Made by a program: the position numbers and the translations under genes | In this document: positions 19,326 through 28,980 of the stretch, in pieces | How positions within the stretch are numbered: position 1 is the stretch's first letter | How the letters are laid out: each line of letters starts with the position of its first letter | Assembly (NCBI GenBank): GCA_018222585.1 | Contig: JAAFAB010000006.1 | Span: 205,395-269,394 of the forward strand | DNA: 64,000 nt | Origin: Paracoccaceae bacterium | Lineage (GTDB): Bacteria; Pseudomonadota; Alphaproteobacteria; Rhodobacterales; Rhodobacteraceae | Reading direction: 5' to 3' | The notes under the pieces: model-generated | The model's database searches: none | Seen by the model: the letters and a program-made list of their open reading frames with translations, nothing else | What the model was told of the DNA's origin: nothing

Positions 19326-20722
19326 CAGGCCACCTCCTGAACCAGGGTTTCGGGCAAGTGCCTCGACGTGGCCCGAACCATCTCCGACAACATCTGCCGC
19401 GCCTCATTGCCCCCCAGCGGGGCGACCAGGGGATCGGCACGGAAGAGATCGAAGAGCACGTCATGCTGCCCCTCGGCGACCGCCTCCAGCAGGGCGCTCT
19501 GGCGCTGCGCATGATCGTTGACGATGGGGGCGAGGCCCTCGGGCAGGCGGCCCGCCATCAGGGGCGTCACGCCAAGGCCCGAGAACATCGCGTTGCTTTC
19601 GACGATGGCGCCCCTCGGCAGGTTCTCGATCTGGCCGCGATTGGGCAGGTTGACGTTCGAGACATGGCTGCCGCCGCTCATCAGCGCGCGGATCTGGTCG
19701 ACCAGCGCCTCGTCCGAGCGTTTCGCGGCCACCTGGCCCTCGCCTGCCAGCAGCGCGGCGCGGCGCTGGCGCTTGCGGGCGTTGTCCTTGATGCGGAAGG
19801 CGACCGGGGTCAGGCCGAAGTCCCAGTCGGCAGGCTGGTGCAGGTATTCGGCGGCAGGCAGGAATTCGACCAGATGACGGTCCCCGGCAGCGGCGGGAAT
19901 GCCGAAGCGGCGGAAGAGGTCGAACTTCACCCGGCTGCGGTCATTGTAGTACTGCGCCCAGCGGTCGAAGGGATCGGGTTCCTTCGCCACCCAGCCGCCG
20001 GAGAACTCCTCGGCGAAGGCGCGGTAGGCGGGCAGCATGTCCTGCCCCTTCAGCGCGATACGGTCGACGAAGGTGAAGTGGTTGATGCCCAGCACGTTCA
20101 CCTCGACATCGCGGTGGCTGTAGAGGGCTTCGCCGGCCGCGCGATTGGCCAGCCAGGCGACCTGTTTGCGCAACTTGGTGACCTCGTGGCACTCGCCCCA
20201 GCACCTGATGCCCGGGAAGGCACGGTAAAGCGCGCCGGTCAGCACCGACATGGGGTTGGTCAGGTTGCAGACATGGGCCCCGGGCGCGTACTGGCCGATG
20301 GCCGCGCCGATCTCCATCATCATCGGGATCGACCGCAGGGCGCGGACGAAACCGCCCGGCCCCACCGTGTCACCTACGGCCTGTGGCACGCCGTAGCGGG
20401 CGGGGATGTCGATATCCTCGGCCATGTCGCTGAACGAACCGGGCAGGATCGAGACCACCACCACATCGGCACCTGTCAGCGCCTCCGCCAGGCTGGACGC
20501 CACCGTGTAGCGCGCCGGGGTCCCTTCCGAGACCTCGGCGAAACGGCCGCCGAGGCGGGCGTTCTCTTCCGCCGCCTCCCTGTCGATATCATAGAGACGC
20601 ACCTCTGCGGCCAGATACCTGTCCGCCGCAAGGTCCGCCATCAGCCCCAATGCCCAGTTGATCGACCCGCCGCCGATATAGGCGATGGTCACCTCCTGGC
20701 TCTGCTCCCCGCTATTCGTCAT
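19325..20722 (-). CDS. Alpha-galacturonidase, glycoside hydrolase family 4
   Basis: Releases galacturonate from galacturonosyl oligomers by the NAD- and metal-dependent redox-elimination mechanism of GH4. The N-terminal dinucleotide fold is AYIGGGSINW (residues 14-23), and NLTNPMSV (153-160) precedes the metal ligand motif C178-H179-E180-V181. The CHEV form is the signature of the LplD-like alpha-galacturonidases, distinct from other GH4 members. INHFTF supplies the second metal His. It has 465 residues with no signal peptide. It is the first gene of the minus-strand operon, with the TTGTATGACAC operator 68-78 bases upstream. Confidence 0.9.
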   Translation of the reverse strand: MTNSGEQSQEVTIAYIGGGSINWALGLMADLAADRYLAAEVRLYDIDREAAEENARLGGRFAEVSEGTPARYTVASSLAEALTGADVVVVSILPGSFSDMAEDIDIPARYGVPQAVGDTVGPGGFVRALRSIPMMMEIGAAIGQYAPGAHVCNLTNPMSVLTGALYRAFPGIRCWGECHEVTKLRKQVAWLANRAAGEALYSHRDVEVNVLGINHFTFVDRIALKGQDMLPAYRAFAEEFSGGWVAKEPDPFDRWAQYYNDRSRVKFDLFRRFGIPAAAGDRHLVEFLPAAEYLHQPADWDFGLTPVAFRIKDNARKRQRRAALLAGEGQVAAKRSDEALVDQIRALMSGGSHVSNVNLPNRGQIENLPRGAIVESNAMFSGLGVTPLMAGRLPEGLAPIVNDHAQRQSALLEAVAEGQHDVLFDLFRADPLVAPLGGNEARQMLSEMVRATSRHLPETLVQEVA

Positions 20723-20789
20723 ATGCGCTACGCTTCTGCCCGGCAGCTGGTGCCGCGACAGCCTCCCCCTCCGAAAGTTGTCGGACTAG

Positions 20790-20800
20790 TTGTATGACAC
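20790..20800. promoter_or_regulatory. Putative GntR operator TTGTATGACAC at the head of the pectin operon
   Basis: This copy of the island motif lies 68 bases upstream of the alpha-galacturonidase start. The core GT-ATG-AC is complete. It is the only copy before the ~16-kb minus-strand operon, apart from the internal palindrome at 8621. Confidence 0.5.
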
Positions 20801-21061
20801 CCCATCCATCCGACGCAACAGATTTGTTCATGGCCGCCGTCTGCGCCGCCGCAGAGGGCAAAACAGTCAACAAACACAGGGAGACAGAGGCAAAGGGAGG
20901 ATCAGCATATGTCAGCCGGCAGGGCAATTGCCCGGCAGACCCGAGACGAGGCCAAGCCGTCTTGAGGCTCATGCCGGAAAAACTTGTCTGACAGGATTCG
21001 GGACAGCGGCACAGGTCCCCTCCCGGGGCGGCGGCGATCTGCGAAAAACGGTGGATGGCCT
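20801..21061. other. Gene-free stretch between the pectin operon promoter and the second tRNA-Glu
   Basis: No protein of recognisable type is seen. An 18-codon frame at 20909-20965 (MSAGRAIARQTRDEAKPS) has a strong AAGGGAGG upstream but no other support. GGGCAATTGCCC at 20922-20933 is a perfect 12-bp palindrome within it. It may be part of the 5' region of a transcript running toward the tRNA; the role is unknown. Confidence 0.3.
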
Positions 21062-21091
21062 CTTGCGCAGCGTCGCGGCTTTGACTAGAAG
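21062..21091 (+). promoter_or_regulatory. Promoter of the second tRNA-Glu gene
   Basis: CTTGCG (21062-21067), 18 bases, TAGAAG (21086-21091), then 17 bases to the tRNA. Spacing and sequence match the promoter at 1457-1486, showing that promoter and tRNA were duplicated together. Confidence 0.6.
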
Positions 21092-21108
21092 CCCCTCACC
21101 GCAAGCGC

Positions 21109-21183
21109 GGCCCGTTCGTCTATCGGTTAGGACGCCAGGTTTTCAACCTGGAAAGAGGGGTTCGATTCCCCTACGGGCTGCCA
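21109..21183 (+). tRNA. tRNA-Glu (UUC), copy 2
   Basis: Identical over 75 nt, including CCA, to the gene at 1504-1578, with the same cloverleaf and TTC anticodon. The flanks differ within a few bases on the 3' side and match only in the promoter elements on the 5' side. It is in direct orientation with copy 1. Confidence 0.97.
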
Positions 21184-21337
21184 CTTCCCCCCCTCCCTGA
21201 TGCCCCCCGTTGCAGCCCCGACCAGGCCTGCAGGACACCCGCCTTTGGTCGCGTTTGGGCAGATATCAATTGTCTGCGAATTACCCCCGTCCGAAGCTGC
21301 AACTTATGGTTGCGATTCGTTGTGGGAGGGGAATGCA

Positions 21338-23398
21338 ATGCCGACTTTCGAGATTCATCCGCGTATTGGCGTGGCCCGGCTGGGGAACAGCCTGATGGAA
21401 TTCTACCTGGCGCCGGAAGAAACGGGGGGATTGCCGATCGCATGTGACGAGTTCGGCAATGAATTGGAAGGCGCGGGCCCGGTGCGCGTTTTCAAGGACA
21501 GCATCGGTGCGATCAAAAGGCAGGCGGCACGATTCCGCATCTTCCGTACCGATTGCGAGGGCGGCGAAACAAGCGCTCCGACGGAAATATCCCTGGACGA
21601 TCCGGATATCGACAAGATCGAATGGCTTGTCCATATCGCCAACAAGAAACCCGTCTGGTACACTTTTTCCGAGCTTCTGGGAGACCTGGAATTCGGCGAG
21701 AGCAACAGCTACGAGGCCACGCATGTCGGCGTCAACAATCCCGACGTGACCGATCCCGCGGAGCGCCAGAAACTGATTATCGACCCCGGCCCGCGCGAGA
21801 TTTCCACGCCGAACAGCACCGTCGCCATCTCTCGCTACAATATCCCCGACCAATATGCGCACGGCTCCTTCCCGCCGGTTTCCGCCGGGGGCCAGCAGAT
21901 CGACATCCTGGGCGAACTGAAGATGGATTCGCGCGGCAATCTCGTCGCTCTGGGTGGCTTCGGCAATGTCACCGGCAGCGCAGAAATCACGAGTTTCCGT
22001 GGTGCATCAGGCTATTGGGACGACATCGCCGATGGCTACGTGATCGCGCGCGTCACCATGGCCGATGGCAGCCAGGTCGATGCGACATCGGCATGGCTGG
22101 TCGTGGGCAGTCCGAAATACGCCCCCGAAGTGGTGAACATCACCACTCTCGCCGACACGATGGAGGACGTCGCCATCCGCAGGAACGGTGCCAGGCCCGA
22201 CATCTTCCCGGGCACCACCGAGGACGGCCCCTGGCCAAAGGATCCGGCCAACCAGTATACTCCGCTGACCGGGTTCAACCCTGACTACGTGGTCAACTTC
22301 GACCGTGACATCCAGCCGCTGCTGGACCGCATGGCGCGCTACAAGTTCGTCGCCAATGTCCCGACCATGGACGAATTCGCCAAACCGAACTTCGACATGC
22401 GCGACAATTCCGATGCGCTTCTGCAGCGCCGAATGCGCTATTTCAACGGCTTCCGAATGCCGCTTCTGGCAAAGGACTATGACCGTTGTTACGCCACGAT
22501 GTCGAAAGGACCGGGGCAACTCTATGCCTTGGAGGAGGAGGATCCCAATCGCCTGTCCGGCTTGCCGATGATGCCGCTGAACTCGGGCGACAATTCGGTC
22601 ACCAACAAGGGGCCCATCTACAAGTTCGAAACCCTTTCGCCGACCCAGTATTTCTATCTCTGGCAATGGGCCCGTGGAATGTTCACCACCGAAGCGCCCA
22701 ATCCGCCGAGCCGGATCGAAGCATTGGACCGGGTTGATGCCGGCAATTGCGTGGGCGCCCCGTTCAGCCCCGGGATCGAGGTCACCTGGTCGGTACGCAG
22801 CCCGAATATCTACGAGGGTCCCCTGCATCTGCGCCTGGCCCATTCCGACGCGGGCTATGGCGACATGCTGCAGTTCTATGTCCAGAACGGACTGACCTGC
22901 GCCCGCAACGAATGCGTCGCGGGCAGCTGCGAGCCCGGCGACCTGACCAAGCGGATGGCGATTCCCTGGATGGCAGATTTCCACGAATGCACCGTGCAGA
23001 CGCCCAACATCACCAATATCCACGTCAACCAGCTGGCCGACGGCTCGGGCATCGAGGTACCGCCAGCCTTCTACGTCTACTGGTGGCCGCCACAGAGCCC
23101 GTTCAACGTGACGACCGGCACCCAGCTTCCCGGCGATCAGGTGCTGGATGCCTTCGTCAGCGATATCGACCAGCAGACGATCATCCCGCAGGGTCAGAAC
23201 GTCGAGTACCAGCGCGGCATCGACTCGGCCCAGGCAATGATCAACTCGTGGTTCATGCTGGGCTTCGTGCTGAACCGGGGCACCGGGGACATTCCCTATC
23301 TGGTTGAGACCGAACGCAACTTCGGCCAGCTGGCGCAGGCGCACATCCAGCAGATCGCCAGTGCCGCAGCCCAGGCATCGACGGCGGCCAAGGCCTAG
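21338..23398 (+). CDS. LodA/GoxA-family quinoprotein amino-acid oxidase (cysteine tryptophylquinone type)
   Basis: Family members oxidise free amino acids (lysine epsilon-oxidase, glycine oxidase), releasing ammonia and H2O2 and using a protein-derived cysteine tryptophylquinone. The N-terminus FEIHPRIGVARLGNS...EFYLAPE is diagnostic. The likely cofactor Cys is Cys551 in ADFHEC, which keeps the Asp-x3-Cys spacing of LodA. The Trp partner is probably Trp582 or Trp583 in YVYWWPPQSP, though its distance from the Cys is shorter than in LodA and needs alignment. ATG 21338 follows GGGAGGGG; the open frame from 21200 is an upstream extension. It has 686 residues and no signal peptide, as in LodA. 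lodB starts immediately after the stop, so the pair is one transcript. The substrate cannot be told. Confidence 0.9.
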   Translation: MPTFEIHPRIGVARLGNSLMEFYLAPEETGGLPIACDEFGNELEGAGPVRVFKDSIGAIKRQAARFRIFRTDCEGGETSAPTEISLDDPDIDKIEWLVHIANKKPVWYTFSELLGDLEFGESNSYEATHVGVNNPDVTDPAERQKLIIDPGPREISTPNSTVAISRYNIPDQYAHGSFPPVSAGGQQIDILGELKMDSRGNLVALGGFGNVTGSAEITSFRGASGYWDDIADGYVIARVTMADGSQVDATSAWLVVGSPKYAPEVVNITTLADTMEDVAIRRNGARPDIFPGTTEDGPWPKDPANQYTPLTGFNPDYVVNFDRDIQPLLDRMARYKFVANVPTMDEFAKPNFDMRDNSDALLQRRMRYFNGFRMPLLAKDYDRCYATMSKGPGQLYALEEEDPNRLSGLPMMPLNSGDNSVTNKGPIYKFETLSPTQYFYLWQWARGMFTTEAPNPPSRIEALDRVDAGNCVGAPFSPGIEVTWSVRSPNIYEGPLHLRLAHSDAGYGDMLQFYVQNGLTCARNECVAGSCEPGDLTKRMAIPWMADFHECTVQTPNITNIHVNQLADGSGIEVPPAFYVYWWPPQSPFNVTTGTQLPGDQVLDAFVSDIDQQTIIPQGQNVEYQRGIDSAQAMINSWFMLGFVLNRGTGDIPYLVETERNFGQLAQAHIQQIASAAAQASTAAKA

Positions 23399-24673
23399 AT
23401 GCAGGTCGACGTCGCGATCATCGGCGGCGGGCCAGCCGGCTGCGCCGCCGCCCTCACGCTGGGCAAGCGCCCCGATATCCGTACCCTGCTGATCGAGCGG
23501 GGCGACTACAGCCGGGCCAAGGTGGGCGAATCCCTCTCGCCCGGGGTGCGGTCGCTGCTGCAGTACCTCGGCCTGTGGGAGCGCTTCGACCGGGAACAGC
23601 GTCACAGCCTTATGGGCAACGAAGCGGCCTGGGGCAGCGAGGACCTGGGCGCGATGGATTTCATCTTCACCCTGCATGGAGCGGGTTGGGCGCTGGACCG
23701 GCGCGCCTTCGAGGCCATGCTCGCCGAGGAGGCCGAGGCGGCAGGCGCGACACTCTGGCGCGAGACCTCGGTCGGCGCCTGCACCTGGCACGGCACGCAG
23801 TGGCGGATCGGGACCACGCGCGGTGCGGTGACCGCGCGATACCTGCTGGATGCGGCCGGGCGCACCTCGGGGCTGTCGCTGGCGCAGGGCGCGCGGCGGC
23901 TGCGCAACGACACCCTGGTCGCGCTCTGCGCGGTGCTTCCACGGGCCGGCAGGATGGCTCAGGTGACCCGTGTCGAGGCGGTGCCTGAGGGATGGTGGTA
24001 CGCCGCCCCCCTGCCCTCTGGCGCGGCCATGTGCTGCCTGTTCACCGACGCCGGCCTGAGCCACGCCGCGGGCCTTGCCGATCCGGCGCGCTGGTCGCAG
24101 GCCCTGGCGCGGACCCGCCATATCGCGCCCCTGCTCCGTGCCGAGGCACCGCAGGTGCAGGTGCTGCCGGCCTTCTCGGGGCTGCTGAGCGACACCAACC
24201 CCGCCCTGCCGATGGTCGCGGCGGGGGATGCGGCGGCGGCGCGGGATCCGCTGTCATCCTCGGGCATTCCCAATGCCATGGCCAGCGGCATACAGGCAGC
24301 GCGGGTGGCCGCCGATCACCTCTTCGGCTCGGGGGCGCTGGCGCAGGGCTACCGCGACAGCCTGCTGCTGGATCACCAGGCGTATCTGCGCGCCCACTGG
24401 CGCACCTACCGCACAGAAACCCGCTGGCCCGAGGCCCCTTTCTGGCGCTTCCGCGCCGCGCAGGCGCGCCGCGCCCCCGGGGCCGTGGTGCGCCGCCGCG
24501 CCGTCCGGGAGAGGTCGATCTTCGTGCCGGGCCCCGTCTCCGACTGGATCCGCCGGGCGGCCTCCGAGGAACAGACCCAACTGGCCCTGATGACCCGGGC
24601 GCGGGCCGCCTTCCCCGCCCTTCCGGACGAGCGGCTGATGCTTGCGGTCGAAGAACTGACGGAGCCGGTCTGA
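23399..24673 (+). CDS. lodB: LodB-like FAD-dependent maturation protein
   Basis: Flavoprotein required in characterised systems for making the tryptophylquinone of its LodA partner. It has 424 residues. The N-terminal FAD motif is IIGGGPAGCAAA, then VGESLSPGVRSLLQYLG, as in flavin-dependent halogenase/tryptophan-modifying relatives, and a second FAD contact lies in AAGDAAAARDPLSSSGIPNAMASG. ATG 23399 follows the lodA stop with no gap. It ends convergently 16 bases from glk. Function is inferred from family and pairing. Confidence 0.87.
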   Translation: MQVDVAIIGGGPAGCAAALTLGKRPDIRTLLIERGDYSRAKVGESLSPGVRSLLQYLGLWERFDREQRHSLMGNEAAWGSEDLGAMDFIFTLHGAGWALDRRAFEAMLAEEAEAAGATLWRETSVGACTWHGTQWRIGTTRGAVTARYLLDAAGRTSGLSLAQGARRLRNDTLVALCAVLPRAGRMAQVTRVEAVPEGWWYAAPLPSGAAMCCLFTDAGLSHAAGLADPARWSQALARTRHIAPLLRAEAPQVQVLPAFSGLLSDTNPALPMVAAGDAAAARDPLSSSGIPNAMASGIQAARVAADHLFGSGALAQGYRDSLLLDHQAYLRAHWRTYRTETRWPEAPFWRFRAAQARRAPGAVVRRRAVRERSIFVPGPVSDWIRRAASEEQTQLALMTRARAAFPALPDERLMLAVEELTEPV

Positions 24674-24689
24674 GGCAGAACGCGCCGGC

Positions 24690-25583
24690 TCAGGCCGAGG
24701 CGCAGCCCGCCAGCGCGGCGGTATCGTCGAGGATGATCTTCACCGGCACGTGGCTGGCGGTGTCCAGCGCCAGCGGTTCGGCATAAGCGGCCCGGAAGGC
24801 CCCGGCACCGCCGTTCAGCAGCACCGCGCGGGCCACGCCGCCGGCAAAGTGCAGCCCCTGCCCCGGCAGGAAAGCCAGCAGGAGGTCCTGCGCCAGGTAG
24901 GCCATGAGACCGGCGTAGAAGTCGATGAACTCCGCCAGCTGGGCATCGCCCGTCCCCATCAGTTCGGCGGGTTTCTCGGCTCGCCCGGTCGACAACTTCC
25001 ACAGCTTCTCGAAACCGCGCCCGGAGAAGAGATGCTCGATGGTCGGAAAGGCCCCGGCATCCTCGCCGATGCGGGCCTCAAGGGCGGCACGGATGCGCCA
25101 GGCCAGCTGGACATGGCCCATCTCGGCCTTGGGCACCACGGGGGCCTCGGGGTGGATGACCACCGGAGAGACGTTGAAGCCGGTACCGATGCCCGCCACC
25201 AGCGCCTGATCGCCATAGGCCGGGATCTCCGGGGTCACCAGCTCCAGCCCCGTCTCGGTCAGCGAAGGCACGGAATAGCCAAGCGCCTCGAGATCGTTGA
25301 TCAGCCGTGCCGGGGCGCCGAAGAGATCGCTCAGCTTGTCGATATGGAAAGACCAGTCGCGATTGGTCAGCCGGGCATGATCACCGGTGACCGGACCGGC
25401 GACGGCAACACAGATCCGTTCCAGCGCGCCCGGCGAGGTTGCCTCCAGATAGGCCCCGGCGGCGGCATAGAAGGTGGCGAAATCGTCGTTGCGGTAGGAC
25501 CGGATGGTCTCGGCCCGCACCTGCCGCCCCTCGGCCAGGGCAAAGCGCACATTGGTTCCACCGACATCAGCAACCAGTTTCAT
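24690..25583 (-). CDS. glk: Glucokinase (Glk family, non-ROK)
   Basis: ATP-dependent phosphorylation of glucose to glucose-6-phosphate. It has 297 residues in the actin-like fold: phosphate-1 motif ADVGGTNVRFAL (5-16), VAGPVTGDHARLTNRDW, phosphate-2 region GIGTGFNVSPVV, PKAEMGHVQL, and the late LHFAGGVARA adenosine-region motif. It lies downstream of the sugar ABC importer genes on the same strand, separated by a 392-base repeat-bearing gap, and so completes a glucose uptake module. Confidence 0.92.
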   Translation of the reverse strand: MKLVADVGGTNVRFALAEGRQVRAETIRSYRNDDFATFYAAAGAYLEATSPGALERICVAVAGPVTGDHARLTNRDWSFHIDKLSDLFGAPARLINDLEALGYSVPSLTETGLELVTPEIPAYGDQALVAGIGTGFNVSPVVIHPEAPVVPKAEMGHVQLAWRIRAALEARIGEDAGAFPTIEHLFSGRGFEKLWKLSTGRAEKPAELMGTGDAQLAEFIDFYAGLMAYLAQDLLLAFLPGQGLHFAGGVARAVLLNGGAGAFRAAYAEPLALDTASHVPVKIILDDTAALAGCASA

Positions 25584-25814
25584 CTGTCCCTCGCCAGAGA
25601 AGTTCCGTTGCCGGTTGCATAGCCACTGTTAGCGGTAAAACCAATGGCAAGAAGCCCGAAGAGCGTCGTTTTCTGCCCTCGCCGGCAAGCCACCGCCCGA
25701 CGGGCAGGCGTCCCGGTCCACCGCCAACAGACTGCCCCTACCGAACAGGCCACCCGTGCCCCTCCCTGCGACACGCACACAGCAGGCGCGGGTCCCTTTC
25801 ATCCATTCGACGGC

Positions 25815-25970
25815 TGACAATACTCTGGGGGGAGAGCCGGAGGCTCGGGGGGCAAAGCCCCCTCTATCTTTCATTGTCGCCTCCCGGCGACGGGCGGGCA
25901 AAGCCCCCCTCCACCTTCCCAATGTCGCCTCCCGGCGACGGGGGCGCGGGCTACCCCCAGCATACCGTAC
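25815..25970. repeat. Intergenic repeat with duplicated hairpins, between glk and the sugar ABC ATPase gene
   Basis: The 392-base gap before the ATPase stop contains ACTCTGGGGGGAGAGCC followed by GGGGGGCAAAGCCCCC, resembling the repeat blocks at 4603 and 35845. Two perfect hairpins GTCGCC-TCCC-GGCGAC occur at 25876-25891 and 25924-25939, 48 bases apart, within a tandem duplication. It probably ends the ABC operon transcript. The remaining part (25584-25814) shows no gene. Confidence 0.55.
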
Positions 25971-25975
25971 AGGCC

Positions 25976-27073
<1,098 letters not shown>

Positions 27074-27078
27074 GGGAG

Positions 27079-27987
27079 TTATCCTTTGACCGAGCCGGCC
27101 GTGAGGCCGCGGATGAAATACTTGCCGGCGACGACATAGACCAGGAGCGTGGGCAGAGCCGCGAGGATCGCGGCGGCCATGTCCACGTTGTAGGCCTTCA
27201 CGCCGGTGGTGGAGTTGACGATGTTGTTGAGCGCCACGGTCACCGGCTGGGTGCCCGCCTGGCTGAACGACACGCCGAAGAGGAAGTCGTTCCAGATCTG
27301 GGTGAACTGCCAGATGACGGTGACCACCACGATGGGCAGCGAGAGCGGCAGGAAGATCGACCAGAAGATGCGGAAAAAGCCCGCGCCATCGATCTTGGCC
27401 GCCCGCACAAGCTCTTGCGGGATGGTGACGTAGTAGTTGCGGAAGAACAGCGTGGTAAAGCCGATGCCATAGACGGTGTGCACCAGGATCAGGCCGGGGA
27501 TCGTGCCCGCCAGCCCCATCAGGCCCAGCATCCGCGCCATCGGCAGCAGCACCACCTGGAAGGGGATGAAGCAGCCGAACAGCAGCAGCGAGAACAGCAG
27601 GTTCGCGCCCCGGAAGCGCCATTGCGCGAAGACATAGCCGTTGATCGCGCCAAGCGCCGTCGACAGGGCCACGCCCGGAATGGCGATCAGCAGCGAGTTC
27701 AGCAGGTAGGGCTTCAGCCCCTCGCACTGGATGCCGGTGCAGGCCGATCCCCAGGCGGTCAGCCAGGGCTCGAAGGTGACTTCGCGCGGCAACGCGATCA
27801 GGCTGCCCGTGCGGATCTCGTCCAGCGACTTCAGCGAAGTGGTCAGCATGACGAAGAGCGGCATCAGGAACCACAGCGCGAAGAGCGTCAGCACCAGGTA
27901 GAGCAGCCAGCGCAGGGCGATGCGGCCCAGGCGCTGCCCGGTGCTGCGGCTGCCCGCGCGGGGGGAAACGTAAGCGAGGTCAGTCAT
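27079..27987 (-). CDS. ABC transporter permease (MalG type), glucose-type importer
   Basis: Inner-membrane subunit of 302 residues with about six membrane segments. The EAA loop is the degenerate RAAKIDGAGFFRIFWSIFLP, and the C-terminus KYFIRGLTAGSVKG is the standard ending. The first external loop contains SACTGIQCEG, with two cysteines, a feature of the GtsC-like glucose permeases. It overlaps the upstream permease gene by 8 bases. Confidence 0.9.
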   Translation of the reverse strand: MTDLAYVSPRAGSRSTGQRLGRIALRWLLYLVLTLFALWFLMPLFVMLTTSLKSLDEIRTGSLIALPREVTFEPWLTAWGSACTGIQCEGLKPYLLNSLLIAIPGVALSTALGAINGYVFAQWRFRGANLLFSLLLFGCFIPFQVVLLPMARMLGLMGLAGTIPGLILVHTVYGIGFTTLFFRNYYVTIPQELVRAAKIDGAGFFRIFWSIFLPLSLPIVVVTVIWQFTQIWNDFLFGVSFSQAGTQPVTVALNNIVNSTTGVKAYNVDMAAAILAALPTLLVYVVAGKYFIRGLTAGSVKG

Positions 27988-28852
27988 TTTTCGCCCTCAG
28001 CTCGGAATAGAGGTAGGGGACCACGATGGCGAAGACGACCGCCATCATCACCATGGCCGAGCTTGCCGCCTGGCCGAGGTTCCCGCGCGAAAAGGCCATG
28101 GCGTACATGTAGGTCGCGGGCAGGTCGGTGGCATAACCGGGGCCGCCGCCGGTCAGGGCGATGACCAGGTCGAAGCTCTTGATCGCCAGGTGGGCCAGCA
28201 CGATGAAGGCCGACAGGAAGACCGGCGCCATCGAGGGGATGATGATCGCCGTGTAGATGCGCCAATGCGGGATGCCATCGACCTGGGCGGCCTTGATGAT
28301 CTCTCCGTCGACCGAGCGCAGACCGGCCAGGAACAGCGCCATGACGAAGCCCGCCGCCTGCCAGACACCGGCCAGGACGATGGTGTAGATCGCCATGTTG
28401 GGATCGACCAACCAGTTGAAGGTGAAGTCTTCGAAGCCCCAGCCCCGGACCATGGCCTCGAGTCCCAGACCGGGGTTCAGGATCCATTTCCAGGCGGTGC
28501 CGGTGACGATCATCGAAAGCGCCATCGGGTAAAGGTAGATGGTGCGGATCGCCCCCTCGACGCGGATCTGCTGGTCCAGCAGGATCGCCAGCAGCAGGCC
28601 AAGCGCCATGGAGATGGCGATGAACAGCACCCCGTAGATGCCGAGATTGGTGATCGCCGTGTCCCAGCGGGGGGTCGAGAACAGCTTGGCATATTGCCCG
28701 AAGCCGTCGAAATCGTAGCGCGGCATCAGCTTGGAGCGGGTCAGCGAGACCCAGGCGGTCCAGCCGATGAAGCCGTAGACGAACACCAGGATCGCCACGA
28801 AGCTGGGCGCGAGGACCAGTTTGGGCACCTGTGTTTCAAGCCATTTGGTCAT
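27980..28852 (-). CDS. ABC transporter permease (MalF type), glucose-type importer
   Basis: Partner permease of 290 residues, opening LVLAPSFVAILVFVYGFIGWTAWVSLTRS, with about six membrane segments. The EAA-type loop is IKAAQVDGIPHWRIYTAIIIP. It is close in layout to GtsB of Pseudomonas glucose importers. It follows the binding-protein gene after a 128-base gap with a strong hairpin and overlaps the next permease by 8 bases. Confidence 0.9.
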   Translation of the reverse strand: MTKWLETQVPKLVLAPSFVAILVFVYGFIGWTAWVSLTRSKLMPRYDFDGFGQYAKLFSTPRWDTAITNLGIYGVLFIAISMALGLLLAILLDQQIRVEGAIRTIYLYPMALSMIVTGTAWKWILNPGLGLEAMVRGWGFEDFTFNWLVDPNMAIYTIVLAGVWQAAGFVMALFLAGLRSVDGEIIKAAQVDGIPHWRIYTAIIIPSMAPVFLSAFIVLAHLAIKSFDLVIALTGGGPGYATDLPATYMYAMAFSRGNLGQAASSAMVMMAVVFAIVVPYLYSELRAKND

Positions 28853-28933
28853 GAGCGTTCCGGTGGTCGAAAGGTGGGGCGGCGGGGCCGCAAAAGGATT
28901 GGGGCCGCAAGGGAAGTGCGCCGCGAAATGGCA

Positions 28934-28961
28934 GCCGCCCGGGTGGGATGCCCCGGGCGGC
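28934..28961 (-). other. Intergenic stem-loop after the glucose-type binding-protein gene
   Basis: GCCGCCCGGG (28934-28943) and CCCGGGCGGC (28952-28961) give a perfect 10-bp stem with an 8-base loop between the binding-protein gene and the first permease gene. No T-run follows. It is probably a stability or attenuation element, as at 15034-15064. Confidence 0.6.
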
Positions 28962-28980
28962 GCCTGTCAGCGGGATCGGG

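Noticed and set aside
20790..21200. Frames across the second tRNA-Glu and the upstream gap
   Set aside because: They read through the tRNA and operator; no conserved protein. The 18-codon frame at 20909 is mentioned only as a possibility.
22007..24121. 700-codon minus-strand frame opposite lodA/lodB
   Set aside because: Both plus-strand proteins are recognisable families; the reverse frame has no motifs and spans two genes.
25876..25939. Two hairpins 48 bases apart considered as a short CRISPR array
   Set aside because: Only two units, self-complementary repeats and no spacer-like variation; better explained as a tandem duplication of a hairpin.
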